64,000 bases of DNA from Paucisalibacillus algeriensis. Its GTDB lineage: Bacteria; Bacillota; Bacilli; Bacillales; Amphibacillaceae. The notes under the pieces were generated by a model. The model searched no databases and was not told where the DNA came from. It saw only the letters and a program-made list of their open reading frames with translations. Both the position numbers and the translations under genes were made by a program. The DNA lies in NCBI RefSeq assembly GCF_000577245.1, contig NZ_CBYO010000006.1, positions 62,001 to 126,000 of the forward strand. The letters are read 5' to 3'. How positions within the stretch are numbered: the first letter of the stretch is position 1; the number at the start of each line of letters is the position of its first letter. Of the stretch, positions 44,597 to 52,140 are shown piece by piece.

Positions 44597-45670
44597 ATGT
44601 TAAATAGCCAATTAATCGGATCGTATATTTCTAAACTAAGAAAAGAGAAAGACTTAACCCAAGTAGAATTAGCGGACAGACTAAATGTTAGCCACCAGGC
44701 TGTATCTAAATGGGAAAAAGGAGATTCTGTACCGGATGTTGGTACATTAGTGTTACTAGCAGATGAATTTAATATATCTGTTGACGACATTTTAAATGGT
44801 GGTAAAAAAGGTGATAAGTCATTTAAAAATGTTGGATCAATTGTTTATAACATTGCTAAAAAAGATACCAATAAAGCTGCAGAATTATTGAACACAGGGG
44901 AAACAGAGGTAGATGACCTTATATCAATCGCTCCAGTGCTAAAGACAAGTTCATTAGATCATGTAACGAAAAATCTGGACGATAAAAAATTTACCATTAA
45001 ACATATCGTTCAATTGGCTCCATTCTTGAGTGAGGATTCACTTGAAGAACTTTTTAATAAGATAAGTGACGATGATTCCTATTCTATTAAGGACATTGTC
45101 CATCTAGCCCCATTTTTAAGAAGTGAGCTATTAACAAAGCTTTTAATGGAAAAAAGAGATTCACTAAGCATCGGAGATATCGCACATCTCGGCCCTTTTA
45201 TTGGTGGAGATATGGATGAACTTATTAAAGAGATTCCTTTAAAAGATATCCGATTTGAATTTATCATGGGGCTCGCACCTTTTGTATCAATTGATGTTTT
45301 GAAATCCCTTGTAGAAAAGGCAATGGATGAGGAAATTTCCTTTAATAAAATCGTTGCTGTCGCTCCGTTTCTTGATCAAGAAACGACCGACCAACTCGTA
45401 TTACGTATCAATGATCAAAAGGCAGAAAGTCATCAATTATCTGCACTAGCACCTTTCGTCAGTAAAAATGTACTTCAAGAAATTGCTAAGTCAGTTGAAA
45501 TAGATAACCACACCTTAGTTACCATTGCACCATTTATTGGACACAACGAACTTGAAAGATTAATAGAAGAAGCTGATTTAAATGAATTAAGCCCAAATGC
45601 TTTAGCGAATCTTGCACCTTTTCTTAGCCAGGAAACTTTAGTAAAACTAATAACAAAGATTAAAAACTGA
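44597..45670 (+). CDS. XRE-family HTH protein with nine APF-type repeats
   Basis: 357 residues. HTH_3 at 6-60 (SKLRKEKDLTQVELADRLNV, SHQAVSKWEKGDSVPDV). From about residue 108 to the end there are nine helical repeats of about 25-32 residues, each with a core like LAPFLSxEDLxxL: SIAPVL, QLAPFL, HLAPFL, HLGPFI, GLAPFV, AVAPFL, ALAPFV, TIAPFI, NLAPFL. They would stack as an alpha solenoid for protein or peptide contact. RBS ACGGAGG. Target genes unknown; the gene stands alone between terminators. Confidence 0.88.
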   Translation: MLNSQLIGSYISKLRKEKDLTQVELADRLNVSHQAVSKWEKGDSVPDVGTLVLLADEFNISVDDILNGGKKGDKSFKNVGSIVYNIAKKDTNKAAELLNTGETEVDDLISIAPVLKTSSLDHVTKNLDDKKFTIKHIVQLAPFLSEDSLEELFNKISDDDSYSIKDIVHLAPFLRSELLTKLLMEKRDSLSIGDIAHLGPFIGGDMDELIKEIPLKDIRFEFIMGLAPFVSIDVLKSLVEKAMDEEISFNKIVAVAPFLDQETTDQLVLRINDQKAESHQLSALAPFVSKNVLQEIAKSVEIDNHTLVTIAPFIGHNELERLIEEADLNELSPNALANLAPFLSQETLVKLITKIKN

Positions 45671-45676
45671 AAGGAG

Positions 45677-45703
45677 CAGCCAGTTCATTCTGGCTGTTTT
45701 TTT
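45677..45703 (+). terminator. Terminator after the APF-repeat regulator
   Basis: CAGCCAG, loop TTCATT, CTGGCTG, TTTTTTT. A second weaker hairpin follows at about 45713-45734. Confidence 0.9.
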
Positions 45704-45730
45704 ATTTCTTAAAAAGTTTCGGGACTTTTT

Positions 45731-45767
45731 TTGTGTACAATCGTCTTTATTAGTACAATCGATTGTA
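45731..45767 (+). promoter_or_regulatory. Promoter with dyad ahead of the first ECF sigma operon
   Basis: TTGTGT (45731-45736), 17 bases, TACAAT (45754-45759). The -10 lies in the perfect palindrome TACAATCGATTGTA (45754-45767), and GTACAATCG is repeated 18 bases upstream. No clear GAAAC/CGTC autoregulatory ECF site was found. Confidence 0.5.
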
Positions 45768-45789
45768 AAGCTAAAGAGAGGTGAAAGCC

Positions 45790-46338
45790 TTGAACGGGAA
45801 TATGGATTATCCCATCTATATCCACACCCTAAGTCGCGACGAAGCAATGGAGTGGATTATGGATGAGTATGGGGAAAGTTTAAAACGTTTTATATATACC
45901 TATGTTAAAAATAAAGCTCAAACCGATGATATCTTTCAAGATGTCCTTTTTACAGTTTATCAAAAGATAGATACCTATCAAGGTCGTGCGTCCTTCAAAA
46001 ACTGGTTATATCAGGTTACAGCAAATAAATGCAAGGATTATTTACGTTCTCCCTTTCATCGGATTTTCATATGGAAGGAAGAGATAACAGGAGTAGTTTC
46101 TGATTCAACTCCCGAAACTAGGTATCTTCTCGACGAACAGAAACGATCGGTAATAGAAGCTATTCTTAAACTTCCAATTAAATATCGCGAAGTACTTGTT
46201 TTGCAGTACTATAAAGAGTTTAGTATTCAAGAAATTAGCGATTTATTGAAAGTAAATCCATCGACGATTAAGACCAGAATTATGCGGGCCAAGGAAAAGC
46301 TGAAAGATTTGTTAAAGGAGGATTTTCTCAATGAGTAA
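45790..46338 (+). CDS. ECF-type RNA polymerase sigma factor
   Basis: 182 residues. Region 2 (DEYGESLKRFIYTYVKNKAQ, TDDIFQDVLFTVYQKIDTYQ, SFKNWLYQVTANKCKDYLRS) and region 4 (LPIKYREVLVLQYYKEFSIQ, ISDLLKVNPSTIKTRIMRAK) are intact, with no extra C-terminal domain. Directs transcription of an unknown regulon when released by its anti-sigma. TTG 45790 follows GAGAGGTG by six bases; ATG 45802 is an alternative. Ends overlapping the next gene by 8 bases. Confidence 0.92.
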   Translation: MNGNMDYPIYIHTLSRDEAMEWIMDEYGESLKRFIYTYVKNKAQTDDIFQDVLFTVYQKIDTYQGRASFKNWLYQVTANKCKDYLRSPFHRIFIWKEEITGVVSDSTPETRYLLDEQKRSVIEAILKLPIKYREVLVLQYYKEFSIQEISDLLKVNPSTIKTRIMRAKEKLKDLLKEDFLNE

Positions 46339-47806
46339 TCTTTCAAAAAAAGACTTTGAAGCCTATTTCGGAAAGAATTCTTTATACTCTGAGGAAGATA
46401 AGAAAAAGTTCTTTAATCGAGTTAATAAAACAAGTCGCAAAAGACATCTCATACCACAACTATTAACAGCAGCATTACTGTTAGGCTTTCTAGCAATCGG
46501 AATTTCCTTGATAAAAGATGGTTCCTTATTGCTTACACCTGGTGATAAATCTTCTCATGAGTTAGAAATTGAATTAGAGGAGATGTATTCATTAGCTGAA
46601 ATAGAAAAGTATTATGAGGATTTGACGCCTGGACTAGCTAGAGCAAGTGAGCTTGGATTAGTCACGAATATCAATAAGACCATTCCAATTAAAGATGGCT
46701 ACAAGATTCATATTGACAGAATCTGGTATACATCTGAAGATATTCACATGTACTATAGCATTGAGCTACCTGGAAGAAGAACAACTTTTCAAGATGGAAT
46801 ACCAACCATTTCTAACATTCAAATCCTAGAGGATCCAGACGCTCAGTACCAAGAGTTAAATTTCGATACGTATGATATCCATGCGGTAACATTTAACAAT
46901 CGAATATATGACCATGTAGCATTACCACCATTATTAAATGACGATTTAGAACCAATAAGTAAATTAGAAGAGTTAGTAGCAGTAAAACTTACAGCAGCTT
47001 TACCTAACGAGGATTATTATGAATTAGACGAAGTTCAAATCCCGATTAACTATGATCAAGGTAATGAAAGTAAAATTTCTACACCTATTGACGAGACAAT
47101 CCCATTCCCCGGGGGAACAATTAATCTTCATACATTTGAGATGGGCACTACTAAAAATCGGATGTATGGAACCGTTGAGCTAGAAGACGATATTAACATA
47201 TTAAATGGAGATGGAACAATTGATATCGGTGGGGATAATCCATTAATCTCACTTTACTTTTATAATGAAGACCCAGATAGTAATACAATTATTATGGAAT
47301 CAGAAGCTTTTAATCAAGTTCCTGATGATATTACGATTACCATCAATAATATACACTTATATGGAAACGACTCCTATCAGTTTTCCATTGATATTTCAGA
47401 ACTTAACGATTCAGCCACCCTGCCTAGAAAGGATATGCGCCAAAAGATTACTGAAATTAAAGACACCACTATCTTTTTAGATAGAGCATCATATACAGAA
47501 GATGGACTGCAATTCACTATTGTTTATGAGGCTAAAAAAGAAAATCAACCGATTGAATTAGCAAGCTATTCCATAAACGAATACCTTGGTGAAGAGAGTG
47601 CAGATTTCCCAAATTTAATAACCGCTAGGAATAATAACGGGGATATTGGAAAAGTTCTCGGAGGAAGCATAGCTGAAGGAATCTTCTCCCAAACTTATTT
47701 AAAAAGTTTTGCCGAATCCTCGGAATATATCGATGTTACCATGGAGAATTTATTGTACCTTGTCCGAGTTGATGAATCGGTTAACATTAAGCTTATAAAT
47801 GAATAG
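46331..47806 (+). CDS. Anti-sigma factor with DUF4179/DUF5643-type extracellular domains
   Basis: 491 residues. Short cytoplasmic domain (about 1-38, LSKKDFEAYFGKNSLYSEED), one TM (about 40-63), then a long extracellular part: DUF4179-like (about 90-260, beta-rich with IDRIWYTSEDIHMYYSIELP) and DUF5643-like (about 265-490). One-TM topology and overlap with the sigma gene (ATGAGTAA) argue that it holds the sigma factor at the membrane. Signal unknown. RBS AAAGGAGG. Confidence 0.82.
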   Translation: MSNLSKKDFEAYFGKNSLYSEEDKKKFFNRVNKTSRKRHLIPQLLTAALLLGFLAIGISLIKDGSLLLTPGDKSSHELEIELEEMYSLAEIEKYYEDLTPGLARASELGLVTNINKTIPIKDGYKIHIDRIWYTSEDIHMYYSIELPGRRTTFQDGIPTISNIQILEDPDAQYQELNFDTYDIHAVTFNNRIYDHVALPPLLNDDLEPISKLEELVAVKLTAALPNEDYYELDEVQIPINYDQGNESKISTPIDETIPFPGGTINLHTFEMGTTKNRMYGTVELEDDINILNGDGTIDIGGDNPLISLYFYNEDPDSNTIIMESEAFNQVPDDITITINNIHLYGNDSYQFSIDISELNDSATLPRKDMRQKITEIKDTTIFLDRASYTEDGLQFTIVYEAKKENQPIELASYSINEYLGEESADFPNLITARNNNGDIGKVLGGSIAEGIFSQTYLKSFAESSEYIDVTMENLLYLVRVDESVNIKLINE

Positions 47807-47807
47807 C

Positions 47808-47834
47808 GAAAAGCCCTCTAATTGAGGGCTTTTC
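47808..47834 (+). terminator. Terminator of the first ECF operon
   Basis: GAAAAGCCCTC, loop TAATT, GAGGGCTTTTC; an 11-bp perfect stem. Confidence 0.9.
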
Positions 47835-47989
47835 ATCTCGATTTAGTATAGTATTCCTATGACCTAGTCTATGATTCTAGTTGTTTTCAGTATTATTTGA
47901 AACGTCCTAATTGTGAGCATTCTTATAAAAAATATAGTACTTTACAGTTTATCCCACAAATCTCTTTGTGGGATTAATTATAATTGCTT

Positions 47990-48184
47990 TTATATTGGAT
48001 TGGATTTTTCCTTTGTTATTACATGTAGGCAAATAGCAGTAAAGATAATACCACTGATTAAATTACCAACAGTAACTGGTATTTGATTCCATAACCACAG
48101 AATATGTAGTACGGGTAAGTTAGCTTTCTTCTCTGCAGCAATTGCAATTGATTGAATGACTTCATTAGGTTTTATGTAATCCAA
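47990..48184 (-). pseudogene. Internally deleted formate/nitrite transporter remnant (in-frame)
   Basis: 64 residues versus about 260-280 normally. The first 26 (MDYIKPNEVIQSIAIAAEKK ...) equal the N-terminus of FNT channels; from residue 31 it continues with the FNT C-terminus (WNQIPVTVGNLISGIIFTAI). The central TM bundle, including all substrate-pore residues, is missing, so it cannot transport. The frame is intact and an RBS (GGAGG) is present, so it is a recent clean deletion or an assembly artefact. Confidence 0.82.
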
Positions 48185-48347
48185 TTTAATTTCCTCCCAA
48201 AAAGGAAATTTTTATTAATTTTATATAGGGAGGAAATTTTCACCTGTGAATAATGTCACAGATAAGTAGCGAAAATGCTTTGCGTGCAATATTGTTTAAA
48301 ATAAAGTCAAATAGTAGTACTACCAGTGTTATTGGTATGACCAATAC

Positions 48348-49100
48348 TTACTTTTTCTTTTTTGCTTTTATGATAAAGGTTGTTGGAAGTAGCTTCGCCT
48401 TTTCAACAGAATACCATCTTAGATGGTTATCCTCTGGAACAACATCTGGCAAAGCTACGTCATCTATAACTTTTTCAATCTCAAATCCTACTCCAATTAG
48501 TGTATTGATATAAGTAGTTAATTTCCGGTGATAGATAATAACGGAACGATTCCATGCTTCATTAAATTCTGGTCCTTCGATTAGATAGGATTTTTCCAAA
48601 ACAAACTTGGAATCCTCACGCTTCATACGGTCATGCATAGGGTGCTCCCAACTGAAGATAAAGATTCCACCTGGTTTTAAGTAGCTATGAATGTTAGCCA
48701 GTGTTCTCTCTAAATCCACTGTCCAACCAAGCGCATAAATGGAATAGGCAATATCAAAGTAATTTGTTGGTAGGCCAGGGTTTTCTTCCATTGGAGATTC
48801 GAACAAATTCACCTTTACTTGTTGCTCCCTAAGCAATTCAGTTGCAGTCTCAATTTGTTTTGTTGTAAGATCTATTCCCCAAAGTTCTTCTGCCCCTTTA
48901 TTTCCCATGTACTGTAGTGAATGGCCGCTTCCACAACCAATATCAAGTACTTTTTTACCCTGTATTTTACCAAAAAGGTTTAGGTCATCTTCAGTTGGCG
49001 CAAGTGGTCCAAATTCAGGAAGGGCAGTTCTTCCAAAAAAGCGTTCGGCGGACTTTTCCCATCCATCTTTATTGATTTGAAGCATTTCTAGTGTTTTCAC
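48348..49100 (-). CDS. SAM-dependent methyltransferase (class I)
   Basis: 250 residues. SAM motif I VLDIGCGSGHSLQYMG (about residues 53-68), acidic motif II ELWGIDL, IAYSIYALGW and SYLKPGGIFIFSWEHPMHDR as motifs IV-V. Similar to small-molecule methyltransferases; acceptor unknown. GTG 49100 with GGGGG upstream. Monocistronic. Confidence 0.86.
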   Translation of the reverse strand: MKTLEMLQINKDGWEKSAERFFGRTALPEFGPLAPTEDDLNLFGKIQGKKVLDIGCGSGHSLQYMGNKGAEELWGIDLTTKQIETATELLREQQVKVNLFESPMEENPGLPTNYFDIAYSIYALGWTVDLERTLANIHSYLKPGGIFIFSWEHPMHDRMKREDSKFVLEKSYLIEGPEFNEAWNRSVIIYHRKLTTYINTLIGVGFEIEKVIDDVALPDVVPEDNHLRWYSVEKAKLLPTTFIIKAKKKK

Positions 49101-49230
49101 TCCGTTACCCCCAAATACTTGTTTCTAATATTCTAACAAATAGTTACAATGAAGGAAAAGTTATTTTGTTGCAACCAAAATCCAATTCCGTATGTCTAAC
49201 ATTAAAAAACAAAGAAACAAGGTGGTTGCC

Positions 49231-49320
49231 ATGCATAATGTAAAACCTGAATGGGATTTTGAATTGATTTTAACAGAGTATGGCGAGAAGTTAATTTATA
49301 TTGAATCGAGGGCCAAATAA
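49231..49320 (+). CDS. 29-residue protein coupled to a lipoprotein gene
   Basis: My translation reads MHNVKPEWDFELILTEYGEK and then LIYIESRAK. RBS AAGGTGG five bases before ATG 49231; its TAA overlaps the next ATG by one base (TAATG). Soluble, acidic/basic mixed; no family. Coupling makes it a likely real gene or translational leader. Confidence 0.6.
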   Translation: MHNVKPEWDFELILTEYGEKLIYIESRAK

Positions 49321-49730
49321 TGAGAAGCCATTGGCTAGTATTTTTGTTAATAATCTTGGTAAGCCTTTATGGTTGTAGCAACACAGAAATGGATTTGGAT
49401 TCGACCACAAGAATTGACATAGAATTTACTACAGGCGAAAATAAGATGATTATTGAGGAAGATACAATCAATCTTTGTACATCAATCTGGAAAAAAATAC
49501 AATGGAATCTGGAAGAGGGAAAGCCGGAAGAGATGGAACCTGTAAAGTTAACTCTATTTATTTTAACCGATAAAGATATGCCCGAGAGACTTTACGAGTA
49601 TTCCATTTGGTTTACAGAAGCCGGTGCTATAATTTTGGATCATGAGACAGCTAGTTTGGGAAGACTTGAATTAGATTCAACAGTAGAACTAAAGAAAATT
49701 CTGGAAAATTATTCGAAACCTGGTGTATAG
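49320..49730 (+). CDS. Small lipoprotein of unknown function
   Basis: 136 residues. Signal MRSHWLVFLLIILVSLYGC with Cys19, then a soluble domain (DIEFTTGENKMIIEEDTINL; LFILTDKDMPERLYEYSIWF). No catalytic motif. Overlaps the tiny gene before it. Followed 41 bases later by the DUF4083-like gene, possibly co-transcribed. Confidence 0.8.
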   Translation: MRSHWLVFLLIILVSLYGCSNTEMDLDSTTRIDIEFTTGENKMIIEEDTINLCTSIWKKIQWNLEEGKPEEMEPVKLTLFILTDKDMPERLYEYSIWFTEAGAIILDHETASLGRLELDSTVELKKILENYSKPGV

Positions 49731-49771
49731 AATGTTACAATTACTTTAAAAGCTAAATAGGGGGAAATAAT

Positions 49772-49963
49772 TTGAAACTTATTTTAGTGTCTATCAGTGG
49801 ATTCCATGTTGGGGACATGTTAGTACAATTATTCTTTTTCCTTTTTATCTTATTAATGGTTGTTTTAGTTATATCCTTAATACTTTCCTCTAAAAAACGT
49901 AAAAACAAACTGGATAGATTGGAAGAAAAAATAGATTCACTTCACTCCAAAATCAACAAGTAG
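49772..49963 (+). CDS. DUF4083-like small membrane protein
   Basis: 63 residues. One TM (about 16-42, DMLVQLFFFLFILLMVVLVI) and a charged coiled-coil tail (KKRKNKLDRLEEKIDSLHSK), as in DUF4083 proteins. TTG start behind GGGGGAAA. Role unknown; TM-plus-coil suggests a scaffold or channel-like peptide. Confidence 0.75.
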   Translation: MKLILVSISGFHVGDMLVQLFFFLFILLMVVLVISLILSSKKRKNKLDRLEEKIDSLHSKINK

Positions 49964-50110
49964 GTTTATTTTACCATTTTGCCACTTATGACTAATGAAC
50001 GATTACCTAAAGGTTGTTTTAGGCTACAATAGAAATAGGCATGGTAAGTCGTTAGGGTGGGATTTTCACTCCCCTCTGGATCCAATTTATTGGTGAAAGG
50101 AGGGGTGCCT

Positions 50111-50224
50111 TTGGAGAATTTAGTAATATCAATTTTGATGTTACTAGTTGCAGCGGGTTCATTTTTGATATCTTTGCTGGAGTTCGTAAGGCGGTTAATT
50201 GACGATAAGATTAACAAAAAGTGA
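50111..50224 (+). CDS. Putative type I toxin (37-residue membrane peptide, holin-like)
   Basis: Translation from TTG 50111: LENLVISILMLLVAAGSFLI then SLLEFVRRLIDDKINKK. One TM followed by a basic tail, the usual form of Firmicutes type I toxins (TxpA/BsrG/holin-like). GGAGGGG (50099-50105) is a good RBS but GAGGGG can pair with CCCCTC (50071-50076), hiding it. Sense -10 TACAAT at 50025-50030 gives a long 5' leader. Ends in a two-way terminator facing an antisense promoter. Toxicity is inferred. Confidence 0.72.
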   Translation: MENLVISILMLLVAAGSFLISLLEFVRRLIDDKINKK

Positions 50225-50379
50225 ACCCCCACCCGTGACGGCTAAATCACTATAGGGTGAGGGTTCTTCTGTTCATTTTTCAATTGTAAGGTGTTCAGAG
50301 GGGATTCCACACCTGAACTTCTAACCATGCGGGGCCGGGGATGTACGGTAGCATCCTCGGTTCATTTTATGCTGATTTT
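50216..50379 (-). ncRNA. Putative antisense antitoxin RNA
   Basis: Predicted from the minus-strand promoter at 50386-50414 to the shared terminator. It contains GTTCAG/CTGAAC and CCGAGGATG/CATCCCCGG hairpins and would be complementary to the 3' part of the toxin mRNA, as in txpA/RatA or bsrG/SR4. Ends are estimates. Confidence 0.6.
50223..50266. terminator. Bidirectional terminator of the toxin and antitoxin RNAs
   Basis: GAACCCCCACCC (50223-50234) and GGGTGAGGGTTC (50255-50266), one mismatch, with T-rich tails on both strands. A second hairpin CCGGGGATG/CATCCTCGG (50335-50360) followed by TTCATTTTA may stop any sense read-through. Confidence 0.8.
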
Positions 50380-50385
50380 AGTCAC

Positions 50386-50414
50386 ATTATACCCACAACT
50401 TCCTCAAATGTCTA
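50386..50414 (-). promoter_or_regulatory. Minus-strand promoter of the antitoxin RNA
   Basis: TAGACA (50414-50409), 17 bases, TATAAT (50391-50386) on the minus strand. Confidence 0.7.
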
Positions 50415-50514
50415 CACCTCTTACTATTTCTAAAATAACTAACACCCACTTAATAATAATATTCAAAATATTTATGATATAATTTTTATAAAGTATTTTA
50501 GGGGGAAGAATTGT

Positions 50515-50895
50515 ATGAGAAGTTTGGAAGAAGTTATAGGAGAATATTACAATAGCTGGAATAATGGTTTTAGATTGAAGCAAGATGATGGAGTTAGAAG
50601 CTTTATGTCAAGAAGTTTTACTGGATACTGGGCTTTTTCTGGTATTGAAAAACCGGAAGAATATGACTACAACTATGATATTATTTCAGTCTTAGAACAA
50701 TACGACGAATCAACACATAAAGAATTCGAAATTATCTCCACAACAACACGAAAGGGTGGAAAGAATTATTTAATCTTTGGTACGGAGACTAGCACGATCC
50801 AAGGGCAGCTACACAGGGCTAAATGCATGTATATCTGGGAAATTGAAAATGGGGAATGGAAATTAGTTAGGGAATATATTGAAATGGAGAATTAA
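50515..50895 (+). CDS. SnoaL/NTF2-like small protein (DUF4440 type)
   Basis: 126 residues, soluble. YYNSWNNGFRLKQDDGVRSF, TGYWAFSGIEKPEEYDY, YDIISVLEQYDESTHKEFEI, and CMYIWEIENGEWKLVREYIE fit a cone-shaped NTF2-like fold used for binding or hydrolysis of small ligands. Function unknown. RBS GGGGGAAG. Confidence 0.7.
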   Translation: MRSLEEVIGEYYNSWNNGFRLKQDDGVRSFMSRSFTGYWAFSGIEKPEEYDYNYDIISVLEQYDESTHKEFEIISTTTRKGGKNYLIFGTETSTIQGQLHRAKCMYIWEIENGEWKLVREYIEMEN

Positions 50896-50976
50896 CGGAA
50901 CGGTGATTGTTTAAAACTTATTATGGAACTTTTGGCTCTAACAATAAGTCCGACTAAATAATGAAGGTAGTAGAAA

Positions 50977-51459
50977 ATGATGAATAAATTAGATCAAGCA
51001 ATTTCACTAAGAAAACAGAAAAAGTTAACCGAATCCAATGTACTAATGGTAGAACTTGTGGAAAGACACCCAAATAATCCAGAGATAAATTATCAGTGTG
51101 CATGGAGTTTTGATGTATTGGGTGAGGAAGCAAAAGCTGTACCCTTTTATGAAAAGGCTATTGAATTAGGTTTATCTGGTGCAGAATTAGAAGGAGCCTT
51201 ACTCGGGTTAGGTAGTACATACCGTACACTTGGAGACTACGAAAATTCAAAAAGAACGTTTGAAAAAGGAATAGAAGCATTCCCTAGAAATCGCGCATTT
51301 CAAGTCTTTTATGCGATGACTATGTATAACTTAAAGAAACATGACAAGGCAATGGAGTTATTGTTGAATTGCTTAATAGAAACCACTTCAGATAAAGACA
51401 TTTTGAACTACGAGAAGGCAATTCGGTATTATGCGGATAAGTTAGACCAAGTATGGTAG
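50977..51459 (+). CDS. Tetratricopeptide-repeat protein
   Basis: 160 residues made of about four TPR-like helix pairs (PEINYQCAWSFDVLGEEAKA; GALLGLGSTYRTLGDYENSK; AFQVFYAMTMYNLKKHDKAM). Binds partner proteins in general; no enzyme domain. RBS GAAGGTAG. Ends at a long perfect hairpin. Confidence 0.85.
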   Translation: MMNKLDQAISLRKQKKLTESNVLMVELVERHPNNPEINYQCAWSFDVLGEEAKAVPFYEKAIELGLSGAELEGALLGLGSTYRTLGDYENSKRTFEKGIEAFPRNRAFQVFYAMTMYNLKKHDKAMELLLNCLIETTSDKDILNYEKAIRYYADKLDQVW

Positions 51460-51470
51460 CAAATAAAAAG

Positions 51471-51511
51471 AATCCTCACTAGTGCTATCAATAGCACTAG
51501 TGAGGATTTTA
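51471..51511. terminator. 18-bp perfect hairpin terminator
   Basis: AATCCTCACTAGTGCTAT and its exact complement, two-base centre, then TTTATTTTC. Possibly works both ways toward the acetyltransferase operon. Confidence 0.88.
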
Positions 51512-51600
51512 TTTTCTCTAAAAAGAAATTCCTGCTTTCATTATCTTTTTTTACTGGGTGGCAATCTCTAATACGATTTGCGTATAAACCGCTCCGGAAA

Positions 51601-52140
51601 TTAGAATCTCTTCTCAAGGAGAATAACATCTCTCCATATTTCATCTAACTGTGCAATTTTTTCGCGAAACCCAACCTCACGAAAGCCAAACTTCTTATGC
51701 AATGTAATGCTTGCTAGGTTTTCAGGAAAAATACTAGATTGTAGCATCCAACAACCACTATCTTTAGCGGATTCCATGATAATGTTCATTAACTTAGAAC
51801 CAATGCCTTTTCCAGCATGATCCGGATCAATATAAATACTTAGTTCAAGTACACCTCGATAAACCGAGCGGCTTGAATATGGTGTTAGAGCACTCCATCC
51901 AACTATAGCTCCATTTTCAGTAGCAACGAATCGGCTATGTGATATATGATTTGCATTCCAAGCTTCCCAGCTCGGGGTTTGTGTTTCGAAAGTAGCATTT
52001 TTAGTTCGGATACCTTTTTCATAAATTTGCAGTACCGCATCTCCATCTTCATTTCTCATTGGACGAATCAATATATGGTTATCATTCAAAGACATATTCA
52101 AAGAAGGATTAACAGCCACAGCTTCCATCTCCAAATCCAT
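51601..52140 (-). CDS. GNAT acetyltransferase, PPT/arsinothricin-type (ArsN-like)
   Basis: About 179 residues. IRPMRNEDGDAVLQIYEKGI, NATFETQTPSWEAWNANH, WSALTPYSS, and the acetyl-CoA loop HAGKGIGSKL ... FPENLASITLHKKFGFREVG are those of phosphinothricin N-acetyltransferase relatives, the class that includes ArsN of ars operons. The stop sits next to a remnant of the repeat arm CCGCTCCGGAAA (51590-51600). Start is uncertain (ATG 52140, GTG or ATG further in); it overlaps the flavoprotein gene. Substrate inferred from context. Confidence 0.85.
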   Translation of the reverse strand: MDLEMEAVAVNPSLNMSLNDNHILIRPMRNEDGDAVLQIYEKGIRTKNATFETQTPSWEAWNANHISHSRFVATENGAIVGWSALTPYSSRSVYRGVLELSIYIDPDHAGKGIGSKLMNIIMESAKDSGCWMLQSSIFPENLASITLHKKFGFREVGFREKIAQLDEIWRDVILLEKRF

